From positions 1 to 40,217 of the IMG/VR virus record IMGVR_UViG_3300042691_020169: a stretch of 40,217 nucleotides of DNA; one strand, written 5' to 3'. Source of the stretch: a virus. Positions 8,285 to 16,325 of this stretch are shown in pieces. The position numbers and the translations under genes were made by a program. Under the pieces are notes generated by a model that was given only the letters and a program-made list of their open reading frames with translations, was not told the origin of the DNA and did not search any database. How positions within the stretch are numbered: the stretch's first letter is position 1; every line of letters starts with the position of its first letter.

Positions 8285-8770
8285 ATGCCCGCGCACTGTG
8301 GTACAGTGTCCTCAAGAATTATCTTTGACGTTGATTGGGTGGGGCCGTGGGTGTGCGATAGGACAGGGGGCAGCTTCTCCAAGTCTGACTCTGCGGCCAT
8401 AGGGTTGACAAATCCTACAACGGACGACCTGATAGCGGGCGTCCTGTTTGATGGTTGGAATGGCAGGTCGATTTGTATGCACGTCGCCGCTGTGCCCGGA
8501 GCGCGGTGGATGACGAGAGAGTTTCTCTGGGTGTGCTTCGATTACCCATTCAACCAAATCAACGTAAGTAAGATCGTTGGTTTGGTTGACAGTACGAACG
8601 CCCCGGCCCGAAAATTTGATGAGCACCTTGGATTTATCCAAGAGGCAACCATCAAAGACGCTGGCAAGGTTGGCGACTTACTGATATATACCATGACACG
8701 GCAACAGTGCCGTTTCTTGGAAATGGGAGAGAAGTATGGGAGGAAAAGCCTCCGCACCGCCCCCGCCTGA
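8285..8770 (+). CDS. GNAT-type acetyltransferase-like protein
   Basis: The 161-residue protein has the layout of a GNAT domain. The central strand-helix is FVC-type (REFLWVCFDYPFNQ). It is followed by VSKIVGLVDSTNAPARKFDEHLGFIQEATIKDAG, which matches the final 'N..a..fye.lGF..eg' region of the family. The acetyl-CoA loop (usual Q/RxxGxG/A) is not clear, so activity is uncertain. Genes like this occur in tail modules of many podoviruses. The target is unknown and could be a virion protein. The end overlaps the start of the next gene by 35 bases. Confidence 0.6.
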   Translation: MPAHCGTVSSRIIFDVDWVGPWVCDRTGGSFSKSDSAAIGLTNPTTDDLIAGVLFDGWNGRSICMHVAAVPGARWMTREFLWVCFDYPFNQINVSKIVGLVDSTNAPARKFDEHLGFIQEATIKDAGKVGDLLIYTMTRQQCRFLEMGEKYGRKSLRTAPA

Positions 8771-9743
8771 CTACGCTGGTGCCGCACAGGCCACCGCAGC
8801 AGGCAATGCCGAAGCAGCGCGCATCGCTGCTCGGGCGAATCGTGTCGACCAAGTTTCTCCCTACGGCACCCGCTCATATGAGGACCTCGGTGGCGACCGT
8901 TGGCGGGAGACTGTCGCACTATCCCCCGAGCAGCAGAAACTGTTCGACCAAGACAATGCCATCAAGCAAGGGCTGTCTTCAGTTTCGTCCAAGGGTCTCG
9001 GCTATGTTCAGTCTGCTCTGGACAGCCCATTCGACCAAAGCAAGCTGCCGGGGCGCACTGTCAACGCTGGCGAGACGGGGCAGGCTGCGATCCTCCGGCG
9101 TATCCAGCCGCAACTCGACCGCGACCGAGAAGCCCTGCGCACGCAACTGCTCAACCAGGGATTGACGCAAAATAGCGAGGCCTACGACCGCGAGATGGAG
9201 CGTGCGGATCGCCAAGCTAACGATGCATACAGCCAAGCTGCGTTGTCCGGCATCACTGTGGGCCAGCAGGCCCGCCAGCAGGGATTGCAAGAAGAAAACT
9301 TCTTCCGCAACGAACCGCTGAACATGCTCAATGCCGTTCGCAGTGGGCAGCAAGTGGTCAATCCTACGTTCAGCAACGTGCCGACTCAAGCCACGACCCC
9401 AGGAGCAGACATGCTGTCTGCCGCGAACATGGGCTACGGTGCCCAGATGGGTGCCGTCAACGCGAAAAACGCGAACGCAGCCAATATGACGAGTGGACTG
9501 TTCAGCCTTGGAAGTGCTGCGGTTCCGTTCGCCTTTTCAGACGAGCGCCTGAAAACTGTCATTTACGAGCTCGGTCTTCTGGACAACGGCATCAACGTGT
9601 ACGTGTTCCGCTGGCGTGCTGGGCCGAAGGCCGGTCAACTTGACATTGGCGTACTGGCGCAGGAAGTGCAAAAGATCATGCCCGATGCTGTACGGGAGGT
9701 TGGCGGGTATCTCCAAGTCAATTATCAGATGGTGCTCGCATGA
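8736..9743 (+). CDS. Virion protein with C-terminal S74-type self-cleaving chaperone domain
   Basis: The 335-residue protein starts inside the end of the previous gene. The N-terminus (MGGKASAPPPPDYAGAAQAT) and Ala/Gln-rich helical body resemble internal or tail-associated virion proteins. At residues 268-273 the sequence SDERLK carries the Ser and Lys (S268, K273) of the peptidase S74 intramolecular chaperone catalytic dyad. It is followed by FRWR...DIGVLAQEVQKIMPDAV, the standard continuation. In S74 proteins this domain guides trimer folding and then cuts itself off. Here it would release about 68 residues. It probably acts in a trimeric tail or ejection component. Confidence 0.8.
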   Translation: MGGKASAPPPPDYAGAAQATAAGNAEAARIAARANRVDQVSPYGTRSYEDLGGDRWRETVALSPEQQKLFDQDNAIKQGLSSVSSKGLGYVQSALDSPFDQSKLPGRTVNAGETGQAAILRRIQPQLDRDREALRTQLLNQGLTQNSEAYDREMERADRQANDAYSQAALSGITVGQQARQQGLQEENFFRNEPLNMLNAVRSGQQVVNPTFSNVPTQATTPGADMLSAANMGYGAQMGAVNAKNANAANMTSGLFSLGSAAVPFAFSDERLKTVIYELGLLDNGINVYVFRWRAGPKAGQLDIGVLAQEVQKIMPDAVREVGGYLQVNYQMVLA

Positions 9744-10162
9744 ACGAAGTCATTACAGACGAAGAGCTTCGGCAATTGATCGAGGGGGGCACTGCCAATC
9801 AAGGGCTCCAACGACAATACGACCTCCAGCGAAAACAGGCGGAGATGATGCGCGGAATCGCTCCGCGTGGACAAATGGTCGACGGACACTTCGTCGCTCC
9901 GCACTTCATGCAGTATGCGGGGGAGATGGCAAAGAACCTTTCTTCCGAAAAACTCGGGCAGCGAGCGCAAGAAACGGGGGGCAGGCTAGACACGAGCATG
10001 GGTGCGCAGAATGCCACCATCCTGCGCGCGCTCCTGCGCAATCGAGACATGAACCGCCCCCAGACGCCGGCCATTAATCCTGTGGCCCCCACTACCTCCA
10101 TGCCCACAGCGACTGCCCCCATGTCGAAGCGCTATACTCCCTACGACGACGCAGGGTACTAA
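9740..10162 (+). CDS. Small hypothetical virion-module protein (140 aa)
   Basis: The ATG overlaps the previous TGA. The protein is polar, with an N-terminal acidic helix (NEVITDEELRQLIEGG), Gln/Arg-rich helices and a Pro/Thr/Met-rich C-terminal tail ending TPYDDAGY. No enzymatic motif or membrane segment is visible. Located between the S74 protein and two large ejection-like proteins, it is probably a minor virion or assembly protein. The next gene starts immediately at 10163. Confidence 0.6.
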   Translation: MNEVITDEELRQLIEGGTANQGLQRQYDLQRKQAEMMRGIAPRGQMVDGHFVAPHFMQYAGEMAKNLSSEKLGQRAQETGGRLDTSMGAQNATILRALLRNRDMNRPQTPAINPVAPTTSMPTATAPMSKRYTPYDDAGY

Positions 10163-11308
10163 ATGGATCTGCTAGAGCTTCTCTCCGCAGGAAGTGGCCC
10201 TTCGCAAGCCGACATCCTCCGCAATCAGCGACGGGGTGAGGAGTCGGCTGCACTGCGCATTGCGAATCAAAATGCTGGCCGCATGGACTTGCTGGCTGCG
10301 GCTTCGCAAATGGCTGCAAATCCTGGAGCTGCCGCCGCAGCCAAAATGTCGGCAGGTAGCCAGCGAGAGCAGTTCTCCCCGGTGCAAATGGGACAGCAGG
10401 GATTCATGCTCCCCAATGAAGGCCAGTTCGTCGAGTCGCCCATGTTCGCCGATGAGAAACGTGAGGCTCGCGCTAGTCGGTTGCAGGCTGCGGTCATTGC
10501 AGCGGATGAGCGCAAAGAACGAGATCAAGAACGTCGAGACTTGCAGCAGCAAATGCACCGCGATCGCATGAGCGCGGCTGAACGCGCTGCAGAAGACCGC
10601 AGAGAACGACACTTGGAGTCTATGGGTTTGCGGCGAGCTTTAGCGGCAGTGGCGGGCGGAAACGCTGCCGACCGTGCGCGAAGCCGTGAAGAAAAAGACA
10701 CAGACAATAGCGTGCGCAGGCTAGGGGAAACACTGGAAAAAGCGGGCATACCAGAACTGGAGCAAGCTCTCGGCAGCGTGCGTGGAGTGCTGACTGAATA
10801 CACCAGTATTCCGGGGTACGGACGTGTCATGTCTATGGCTCCAGACTTCGCACTTTCTGACGAAGCACAGCAAATTCGCAGCAATATGCAGATGGCTGCG
10901 AACATCATTCTGAAGTCTCGATCGGGTGCTGCGGTCACTACGCAAGAATCGCAGAGGTTCTTGCGAGAAGTTGCACTCGGCAAAGGGATGTCCGAGGCTG
11001 CACTGCGTAATGGTTGGAACAACGTGTTCGAGGCTATCGAAGGCAAAAAGCAGAACCTTTTGTCGACCGTTCCTGACAATATTCTCGAAGTGTACAATTC
11101 GCGCTCCCCTGTTCGGTTCGATCGCCGTACTCCTGCGGATGCGCGCCTTCCCACGGCGACGCCCAGTCCTGGTCGTACGCGCACAGTGCCGGAGTCCACG
11201 CGCCCCCGACCCGCCCCCGCAGCAGCAGCAGCAGGCAGCCCTCCGGCGGGCATACCCCCCGCCGTGTGGGCAGTAATGCCCGCAGAAGATAGGGCACTGT
11301 TCAAGTGA
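10163..11308 (+). CDS. Probable internal virion / DNA-ejection protein (381 aa)
   Basis: The protein is Ala/Arg/Gln-rich. A long charged helical stretch (about residues 95-180) contains DERKERDQERRDLQQQ and repeated RERH/RDRM patterns. A folded part (about 190-310) contains ALGSVRGVLTEYTSIPGYGRV, and a Pro/Ala-rich tail follows (PRPAPAAAAAG). Such composition, and its position between tail and fibre genes, matches podovirus ejection proteins that are packed in the head and leave with the DNA. The start directly follows the previous stop, and the end overlaps the next start (GTGA). Specific homology is not claimed. Confidence 0.6.
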   Translation: MDLLELLSAGSGPSQADILRNQRRGEESAALRIANQNAGRMDLLAAASQMAANPGAAAAAKMSAGSQREQFSPVQMGQQGFMLPNEGQFVESPMFADEKREARASRLQAAVIAADERKERDQERRDLQQQMHRDRMSAAERAAEDRRERHLESMGLRRALAAVAGGNAADRARSREEKDTDNSVRRLGETLEKAGIPELEQALGSVRGVLTEYTSIPGYGRVMSMAPDFALSDEAQQIRSNMQMAANIILKSRSGAAVTTQESQRFLREVALGKGMSEAALRNGWNNVFEAIEGKKQNLLSTVPDNILEVYNSRSPVRFDRRTPADARLPTATPSPGRTRTVPESTRPRPAPAAAAAGSPPAGIPPAVWAVMPAEDRALFK

Positions 11309-12981
11309 CCCCAGAACAGCAAAGCGCGATTGCACGGGCCGAGGCGCTGGCAAGGGCTCAGGCGCGTCTGGAGGCCACGCAAGCCACGGGGCAAGGGGGT
11401 AGCACCACCCAACCCGCTGCGGCGGCTCCCGCGCCTCTACAGGCCTCAGAGCGGGCGGGTGTATTGCAGCGGGGGCTGGGTGCTGCGGTGCCGGGGTCAG
11501 GGTCGGTCGTGTCTGGTCTGGGAGACTCGGCCATCAAGGCTGCGCTCGGCATCAAGAGCTTGTTCACCGACTTGTCTCCGGAAAACAAAGGCGTGCTCGA
11601 GCAGATACGGCAAGAGAGCGAACGCGAGTCTGGCATGGGCGCGTTCGGCCGTGGGGCCGGAGAAGTCGCAGGCAACATCGCAATGACTGCCGTCCCCGGT
11701 GCGAAGGCGGGTAGTGTGCTTGCGAAGGCCGCTGGTGCGGGCCGGGCGGCACGCACGCTGGCAACCGTAGGCTCTGCAGCGGGCGTCAGCGGGGCTACCG
11801 GCTTCGCGCTGACCCCTAGCGAGGCGGAAGGTGCAGAAGCACGCTTCGCAGAGAAGGGCAGACAGGCTGCGATCGATGCTGCGCTCGGCGCGGGCATGCA
11901 GGGCGTCGGCACGGTCCTGCGCAAGGCCACGACCAGGATGTTCACCCCCAGCCCTGACGCGGTGAAGCTTATGGAGGCTGGGATAACTCCTACACTATCT
12001 CAGGGAGCCGAAAGACGCATCGGCAAGTCGATTGGTTCGCTGGCTGCGGGGTCGCGGCGAGTTTTGCAGCGACAAAACGAAGAACTCGGTGAGTCTCTGT
12101 TCCGAAAGATCACCGAAGGCAACAGAGACATTCCCGGAGGCACTGGAAACGAACTACTCGAGTCCGCTCAAGACTACGTCAGCCGCGCATACGACGACGT
12201 GTTCCAGGGACAGAAGTTTCCCATCACACAGTCGTTGGTGGGGCGGGCCTCTGCGGCAGCCTCCCAAACCGGCAGGCTCGGCGGTGGGGCGAAGGCGGCG
12301 GGGGAAGCAGCAGCAATCATCGCAGACACCATAGACGCGACCAAGCTGTCTGCCCGTGGCACACGGATGACGCAAAAAGAAATTCAAAAAGAAATATTGA
12401 CGGAGCTCAAGCGCAAAGCGGCACGCACCAACGATCCAGGAGTAGTCGCCGCGATAGATCGTGCCCGCGACGTCTTCAAAAATCACGTGTATGGGCGCAT
12501 CACCCCCGAGCAACTTATGCGGGTCAAGGACATCGATCGCCTGAACTACGACCTCAGTCGCATGAAAACGGCGGCGAAGGACGCTGCCGGTGAGAATGTG
12601 GGCGTGGGAATAGATCGGTTGAAGACTGCGTATGGGCGTGCTGACCCGATGGCAGGTGTGAACACAGTAGACGAGTTGGTTGGCCCCGCCCAGCGAGTAC
12701 TCGGTCCCACGCATGCAGCAGCAGGACGTGGAGATGTCAACACCACCATGCGAATTTTGGCCCCGCTCGGAGTCGGGGGTATCGGTGTGGCGACAAGTAA
12801 TCCTATCATCGCCCCTATTCTCGCCGGACTATACGGAACATCTGCCATCGGTCAGACCGTCAGGGGTGCGCGTTTCCTCATGGGCCAAAACCAAAGTCAA
12901 AAAGACCTCGCTGAAGCCCTGCGCAGAGCAGGCCCTTATCTGTATGGGGCGGGCGCAGCAGCGTCTCCGGGAGAAGAATAA
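11305..12981 (+). CDS. Probable internal virion / DNA-transfer protein (558 aa)
   Basis: The gene starts with GTG overlapping the previous stop. The sequence has Ala/Gly-rich helical segments (GAFGRGAGEVAGNIAM, AGVSGATGFAL), a long amphipathic central region and a hydrophobic stretch near residues 490-520 (LAPLGVGGIGVATSNPIIAP) that could enter a membrane. This fits the podovirus ejection proteins that form a conduit across the envelope. No lytic transglycosylase or lysozyme motif is visible. It sits directly before the tail-fibre gene, overlapping its ATG by one base at 12981. Confidence 0.6.
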   Translation: MTPEQQSAIARAEALARAQARLEATQATGQGGSTTQPAAAAPAPLQASERAGVLQRGLGAAVPGSGSVVSGLGDSAIKAALGIKSLFTDLSPENKGVLEQIRQESERESGMGAFGRGAGEVAGNIAMTAVPGAKAGSVLAKAAGAGRAARTLATVGSAAGVSGATGFALTPSEAEGAEARFAEKGRQAAIDAALGAGMQGVGTVLRKATTRMFTPSPDAVKLMEAGITPTLSQGAERRIGKSIGSLAAGSRRVLQRQNEELGESLFRKITEGNRDIPGGTGNELLESAQDYVSRAYDDVFQGQKFPITQSLVGRASAAASQTGRLGGGAKAAGEAAAIIADTIDATKLSARGTRMTQKEIQKEILTELKRKAARTNDPGVVAAIDRARDVFKNHVYGRITPEQLMRVKDIDRLNYDLSRMKTAAKDAAGENVGVGIDRLKTAYGRADPMAGVNTVDELVGPAQRVLGPTHAAAGRGDVNTTMRILAPLGVGGIGVATSNPIIAPILAGLYGTSAIGQTVRGARFLMGQNQSQKDLAEALRRAGPYLYGAGAAASPGEE

Positions 12982-14411
12982 TGTCACGCGATATCAACGG
13001 AAACTACACACTGCCCCCGGTAGTCAACCCGGTGGTGGCAGCTACGACTATCACGGTTACGTGGGCAAATAGTACACTCACAGACGTCGCCGCTGCTTTA
13101 ACGGACAGCCTCAGCCGCAGCGGGGCCGGGGGCATGACTGCTCCCCTGCGACTAATCGATGGTACGGCAGTAGCCCCGGCGCTTTCATTTTCTGCTGAGT
13201 CTACCACTGGCCTGTATCGCATCGGTAGTAGCAGTGTCGGACTTTCTTTGTCAGGAATTACACAGTACAGGTTCAATGTCGGTGCAATGGACATTTGGAA
13301 TGGGTCTGCGTGGGAAGCTGTGGCAACGACCACGGCCTACGGGCAGACTCTTCTAGACGCAGTCGATGCGCCCGCTGCCCGCACTGTTCTCGGGGCCACT
13401 ATCGTCAACAAGAACCGTTTCGCCAACGGGGCGTTCCAGTTCGACCAGCGGAACAATGGCGCAGCAGTAAATACTAGTCCTGGCAGTGGTGTTCGTACGC
13501 ATGACTGCACTGATTGTTTTGCTGCCGCTGCTCCGGGTGCATTAACAATCTCGTCTGTTGCAACAGGCGGACCAGTAAACGGCAGACAAAACTTTGTGCG
13601 TATCCAAGCTACCACAGCAGATGGAACGCTTGCTCCGACTGATCAATACATCTACACAGCTCTTATTGAGGGACTAGATGTTGCAGATCTAGCGTTTGGT
13701 ACACCTGATGCTCAACCAATTTCTATTAGCTTTTGGTTTCGATCCTCTCTCGTAGGACCTCATTCCGGAGCAGTAAAGAATCCAGCCGCCAGTAGGGGAT
13801 ATCCATTTTCTTTTCAATACCTTGCTGCCAATGTTTGGCAATACGTAACAATTCCTAACATTCCTGGCGATACTACAGGAACATGGCCGCAGGACAATCA
13901 GCGTGGAATGCTAATTCATTTTAACTGTGGCGCTGGTAGCAATAGTCTAGCTGTTAGTGGGGCATGGGCTGCAGGAAATATTATTGGCGCCCTTGGTGGT
14001 ACTCAACTCATTAGTACGCTTAATGCCACAATAGACATAGCTCAACTTCAAGTTGAAAAAGGTACCGTTTGTACTCCTTTTGAGTGGGTGCCGTATCAAG
14101 CCGGTTTCGCGCGGGTGCGTCGTTATTTCCGCATATACCGAGCTGCTAACGCAGAAACAAATGCGTTCTCTTGGGCGGGTCAAGTCGGCCTCGGCAACGG
14201 TGTGTGGAATACAGTTCACTTTGATACTCCGATGCGCGCTTCTCCCACAGTTGACCTTGCTGGGGCGGTTTTTAACTTTAACAATCTTGGCACTCCCACT
14301 GTACAGTACACGACCCCTGTGAGTGCGACCCTACAGTTCGTGGGCACTTTTTCTGGTGGCGGCAGTGCCAATATCACCAGCGGTCAGGTCACCATGGCTG
14401 TGGAGCTATAA
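12981..14411 (+). CDS. Tail fibre / receptor-binding protein
   Basis: The 476-residue protein has a conserved phage-anchoring N-terminus (NGNYTLPPVVNPVV) leading to TDSLSRSGAGGMTAPL and STTGLYRIGSSSVGLSLSG, a pattern shared by many fibre proteins. A central region (about residues 145-370) resembles a carbohydrate-binding beta-sandwich (NRFANGAFQFDQRNNG). A C-terminal piece starts ARVRRYFRIYRA. The centre is visibly richer in A+T than flanking genes: 40%, 35% and 43% GC by hand count in lines 13681, 13801 and 13981, against 58% in line 12541. This is consistent with an exchanged receptor-binding segment. A probable fibre chaperone gene follows. Confidence 0.8.
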   Translation: MSRDINGNYTLPPVVNPVVAATTITVTWANSTLTDVAAALTDSLSRSGAGGMTAPLRLIDGTAVAPALSFSAESTTGLYRIGSSSVGLSLSGITQYRFNVGAMDIWNGSAWEAVATTTAYGQTLLDAVDAPAARTVLGATIVNKNRFANGAFQFDQRNNGAAVNTSPGSGVRTHDCTDCFAAAAPGALTISSVATGGPVNGRQNFVRIQATTADGTLAPTDQYIYTALIEGLDVADLAFGTPDAQPISISFWFRSSLVGPHSGAVKNPAASRGYPFSFQYLAANVWQYVTIPNIPGDTTGTWPQDNQRGMLIHFNCGAGSNSLAVSGAWAAGNIIGALGGTQLISTLNATIDIAQLQVEKGTVCTPFEWVPYQAGFARVRRYFRIYRAANAETNAFSWAGQVGLGNGVWNTVHFDTPMRASPTVDLAGAVFNFNNLGTPTVQYTTPVSATLQFVGTFSGGGSANITSGQVTMAVEL

Positions 14412-14413
14412 TC

Positions 14414-14800
14414 ATGTACCAACTGACTGCCTCCCCCGCTGCCGTTCGCAAGGGGCAAATGTTTATTCCAGCCGATCCACTAAATCGAGATTACGCCGAG
14501 TATCTCGATTGGCTGGCGGCAGGCAACACGCCCGACCCCTACACCCCGCCTCCGGCTCCAATCCCCCAGTCGGTCACCCGTTTTCAGGCCAAGGCTGCTT
14601 TGCATCAAGCAGGACTGTTGCCAACAATAGAGGCATACATGGCGGCGCAGACGACCCCGGTATTAGTTCGACTTGCTTGGGTAGATGCGCAAGAATTTCA
14701 ACGGGCTTCTGGTTTGCTTGTTGATGCAGCAAAAGCACTAGGACTGACGAATGCCGAGCTCGACCAACTGTTCGTCGCCGCATCGGAGATCCGAGCATGA
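14414..14800 (+). CDS. Probable tail-fibre assembly chaperone
   Basis: The 128-residue protein starts two bases after the fibre stop. Its N-terminal half has DPLNRDYAEYLDWLAAGNTPDPYTPPP, the typical 'Y..yl.Wla.Gn.P.p' signature of phage proteins encoded just after fibres. The C-terminal half is helical, with QAKAALHQAGLLPTIEAYM and LTNAELDQLFVAA, resembling the C-terminal region of tail-assembly chaperones. It would help the fibre fold or trimerise. The role is inferred from position and pattern. Confidence 0.65.
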   Translation: MYQLTASPAAVRKGQMFIPADPLNRDYAEYLDWLAAGNTPDPYTPPPAPIPQSVTRFQAKAALHQAGLLPTIEAYMAAQTTPVLVRLAWVDAQEFQRASGLLVDAAKALGLTNAELDQLFVAASEIRA

Positions 14801-14841
14801 TTGCTCGCACTGCCTGAGACATCCACCACAAGGACTGCACC

Positions 14842-15048
14842 GTGAGCGAATACAAGGGAGAAGAACGTCGCACGCACCTGCCACTGACTGACGAGATGAT
14901 GGACGCGATTGCGGAGCGCGCTGCCAAGCGCGTTCTCGACAACGTCTACCGAGAAGTCGGCAAGAGTCTGCTACATAAATTCATGTGGGCGCTCGGCGTT
15001 CTCGGCGTGGCAATCGCCATGTGGGTCTCGGGCAAGGCACCCTCTTAA
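14842..15048 (+). CDS. Single-span membrane protein of the lysis region (68 aa)
   Basis: The gene starts with GTG after ACAAGGACTGCACC. A charged N-terminus (SEYKGEERR) and amphipathic helix (MDAIAERAAKRVLDNVYREV) precede one hydrophobic segment at about residues 48-64 (WALGVLGVAIAMWVSG). Charged head plus one C-terminal span is seen in accessory holin or antiholin-type proteins. It lies next to the better holin candidate at 15068. Function is inferred from context. Confidence 0.6.
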   Translation: MSEYKGEERRTHLPLTDEMMDAIAERAAKRVLDNVYREVGKSLLHKFMWALGVLGVAIAMWVSGKAPS

Positions 15049-15067
15049 CTTTTTCAGGAGAACTTAC

Positions 15068-15250
15068 ATGGACGCAGCGATGCTCGCAGCCCTCGTACGC
15101 CACATACTGACTGCAATCGCGGGTGGGTTCGCGGTGCAGTATGGAATCGACGGGGCAGAGGTGGACATCATCATCGGGGGTGTTGCAGCGGCGGCGGGGG
15201 TCGGCTGGTCGTTGTGGGACAAACGACGCGCCAAGCGCGATTTTCTGTGA
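15068..15250 (+). CDS. Small holin-like protein (60 aa)
   Basis: The gene starts with ATG after CAGGAGAACTTAC. The protein has a hydrophobic N-terminal half (MLAALVRHILTAIAGGFAVQYG) and a second span (IIIGGVAAAAGVGWSLWDKR) ending in a basic tail. A pattern of about 60 residues with ALVRHILTAIGG, a short polar turn and GVGWSLWDKR is that of the Pam3-gp28-like putative holin family. It would permeabilise the inner membrane late in infection. Its stop overlaps the next gene's GTG. Confidence 0.75.
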   Translation: MDAAMLAALVRHILTAIAGGFAVQYGIDGAEVDIIIGGVAAAAGVGWSLWDKRRAKRDFL

Positions 15251-15501
15251 ACTACTTCTCTGAAGAAGAGCGTCAGGATATGCGGCAGCAGCTACAGGGC
15301 GGGGGCATGGTGCCGCAGCCCCTTCAGATGGCTGCTCCCATGCCTCAGGACGCTGCCGCCATGCCCCCCATGCAGGGGGGCATGCCCACCATGCCGCCCC
15401 CGGTGGCGGCGCTCCCACAGGGCTTGGGACAGGTGCCGCAGTCACCTACTCGGCTTCAGAAACTTGCAGCTGTTCTTCGCGGAGCTTCGCGGAGGCCGTA
15501 A
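15247..15501 (+). CDS. Met/Pro/Gln-rich small protein (84 aa)
   Basis: I chose GTG 15247 because it overlaps the holin stop as GTGA, the coupling used throughout this block. An upstream start at 15214 would add 11 residues. The protein begins NYFSEEERQDMRQQL and then becomes almost entirely Met, Pro, Gln, Ala and Gly (MPPMQGGMPTMPPP). It ends with a short basic helix (RLQKLAAVLRG). It is the last gene of the rightward block, and its 3' end overlaps the convergent gene at 15446. Function unknown. Confidence 0.55.
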   Translation: MNYFSEEERQDMRQQLQGGGMVPQPLQMAAPMPQDAAAMPPMQGGMPTMPPPVAALPQGLGQVPQSPTRLQKLAAVLRGASRRP

Positions 15502-15751
15502 TATCCCAATCGCGCATGACTAGTTCAAGATCACATGTGCGGGCTCTTCCATATAAAAAGTATATGGCTCCTCTCATATCTTGAACAACGTCTACTCGTT
15601 TGTCTCGCTTTAGGCGGTACATGGCGCAGTTGATTGAGTTGTCTCGTCGATCAGGTGTTCTGCCGCGAATGTGAAGTGTTAGCTGCGATGCAGTCAATCC
15701 TTCAGGGTGCGTGGTCAGCAGGGCGAGTATCGCCGCACTCAATCCAGTCAT
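15446..15751 (-). CDS. Small winged-helix-like protein (101 aa)
   Basis: The N-terminal 60 residues (MTGLSAAILALLTTHPEGLTASQLTLHI, then SINCAMYRLKRDKRVDVVQD) have the order helix, GLTASQL turn, helix, recognition-like helix and short beta hairpin (GAIYFLYGR) seen in winged-helix DNA-binding proteins. It may be a phage regulator. It is the final gene of the leftward operon. Its ATG overlaps the previous stop (ATGA at 15748-15751). Its 3' 56 bases run antisense over the last gene of the rightward operon. Confidence 0.6.
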   Translation of the reverse strand: MTGLSAAILALLTTHPEGLTASQLTLHIRGRTPDRRDNSINCAMYRLKRDKRVDVVQDMRGAIYFLYGRARTCDLELVMRDWDITASAKLREEQLQVSEAE

Positions 15752-16086
15752 TTCGGCTCCTTCAGGGCGTTGCAGAGGGCTGCCTCTGCCTTGTGCATGT
15801 CCGCGTAGGCTTTCTGCATACGCGCTTGATGCTCGCGGGTAGCGGGCCTGCTGATCCAGCTTCCGCCGCCAGCACCTTCAGACTGTTTGGCGATACGGAC
15901 AACTTCCATTGCGTCCAGCACGCCCAGCGCCGCCTCCCGCATCCGCTCAATCTCCCCCTTCGCGGCGGTGAGTTCGCGTTCTAGGGTGCGTGCGAAGTCG
16001 GCAGTTACGCACTCGCAGTTCTGTTCTGTCAGAGGATGCTCAAAAGAATCGAAGCATCCTGCATCCGTCCTCGGCGTATCGCTCAT
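15748..16086 (-). CDS. Hypothetical phage protein (112 aa)
   Basis: The protein begins MSDTPRTDAGCFDSFEHPL and continues VTADFARTLERELTAAKGEIERMR. This 'MSDTPRTDA ... FAR.LEREL.AA' signature recurs in phage and prophage proteins of unknown function. The centre is probably an alpha-helical coil, with a Gly-rich break (EGAGGGSW) and a second helix. The ATG overlaps the upstream gene's stop. It belongs to a chain of small genes linked by 4-base overlaps. Confidence 0.65.
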   Translation of the reverse strand: MSDTPRTDAGCFDSFEHPLTEQNCECVTADFARTLERELTAAKGEIERMREAALGVLDAMEVVRIAKQSEGAGGGSWISRPATREHQARMQKAYADMHKAEAALCNALKEPK

Positions 16087-16325
16087 TTCGTCTCCTTCAG
16101 TGCGGCGTCCACTTCGTGCGCGACCATGTGCGGCTGATGGCCGAGCGGCGTCTCGTTGCGGTAACGGGTAAGCAATGCCCGCAGCCTCTCGTTCTCGGCA
16201 TGCAACCGGCGCAGTTCGGCGGCGGCTTCACGGTTGATGTCAGGCACCGCTGTGAGGTGTGTGTAGTACAGCCCAAGCGCATCAGCCAGCCGCAGGGCTT
16301 CAGGTTGCTTGATCGGCTCGGTCAT
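16083..16325 (-). CDS. Hypothetical coiled-coil protein (80 aa)
   Basis: I placed the start at ATG 16325, which overlaps the previous gene's stop as ATGA. An ATG further upstream would extend the protein into that neighbour. The sequence begins MTEPIKQPEALRLADALG. It has a helical heptad segment (INREAAAELRRLHAENERLRALL), a common arrangement in short phage proteins that resembles leucine-zipper-like helices. The N-terminus is similar in style to the next gene upstream (both begin with M-T/S-EPIK). Function unknown. Confidence 0.6.
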   Translation of the reverse strand: MTEPIKQPEALRLADALGLYYTHLTAVPDINREAAAELRRLHAENERLRALLTRYRNETPLGHQPHMVAHEVDAALKETK

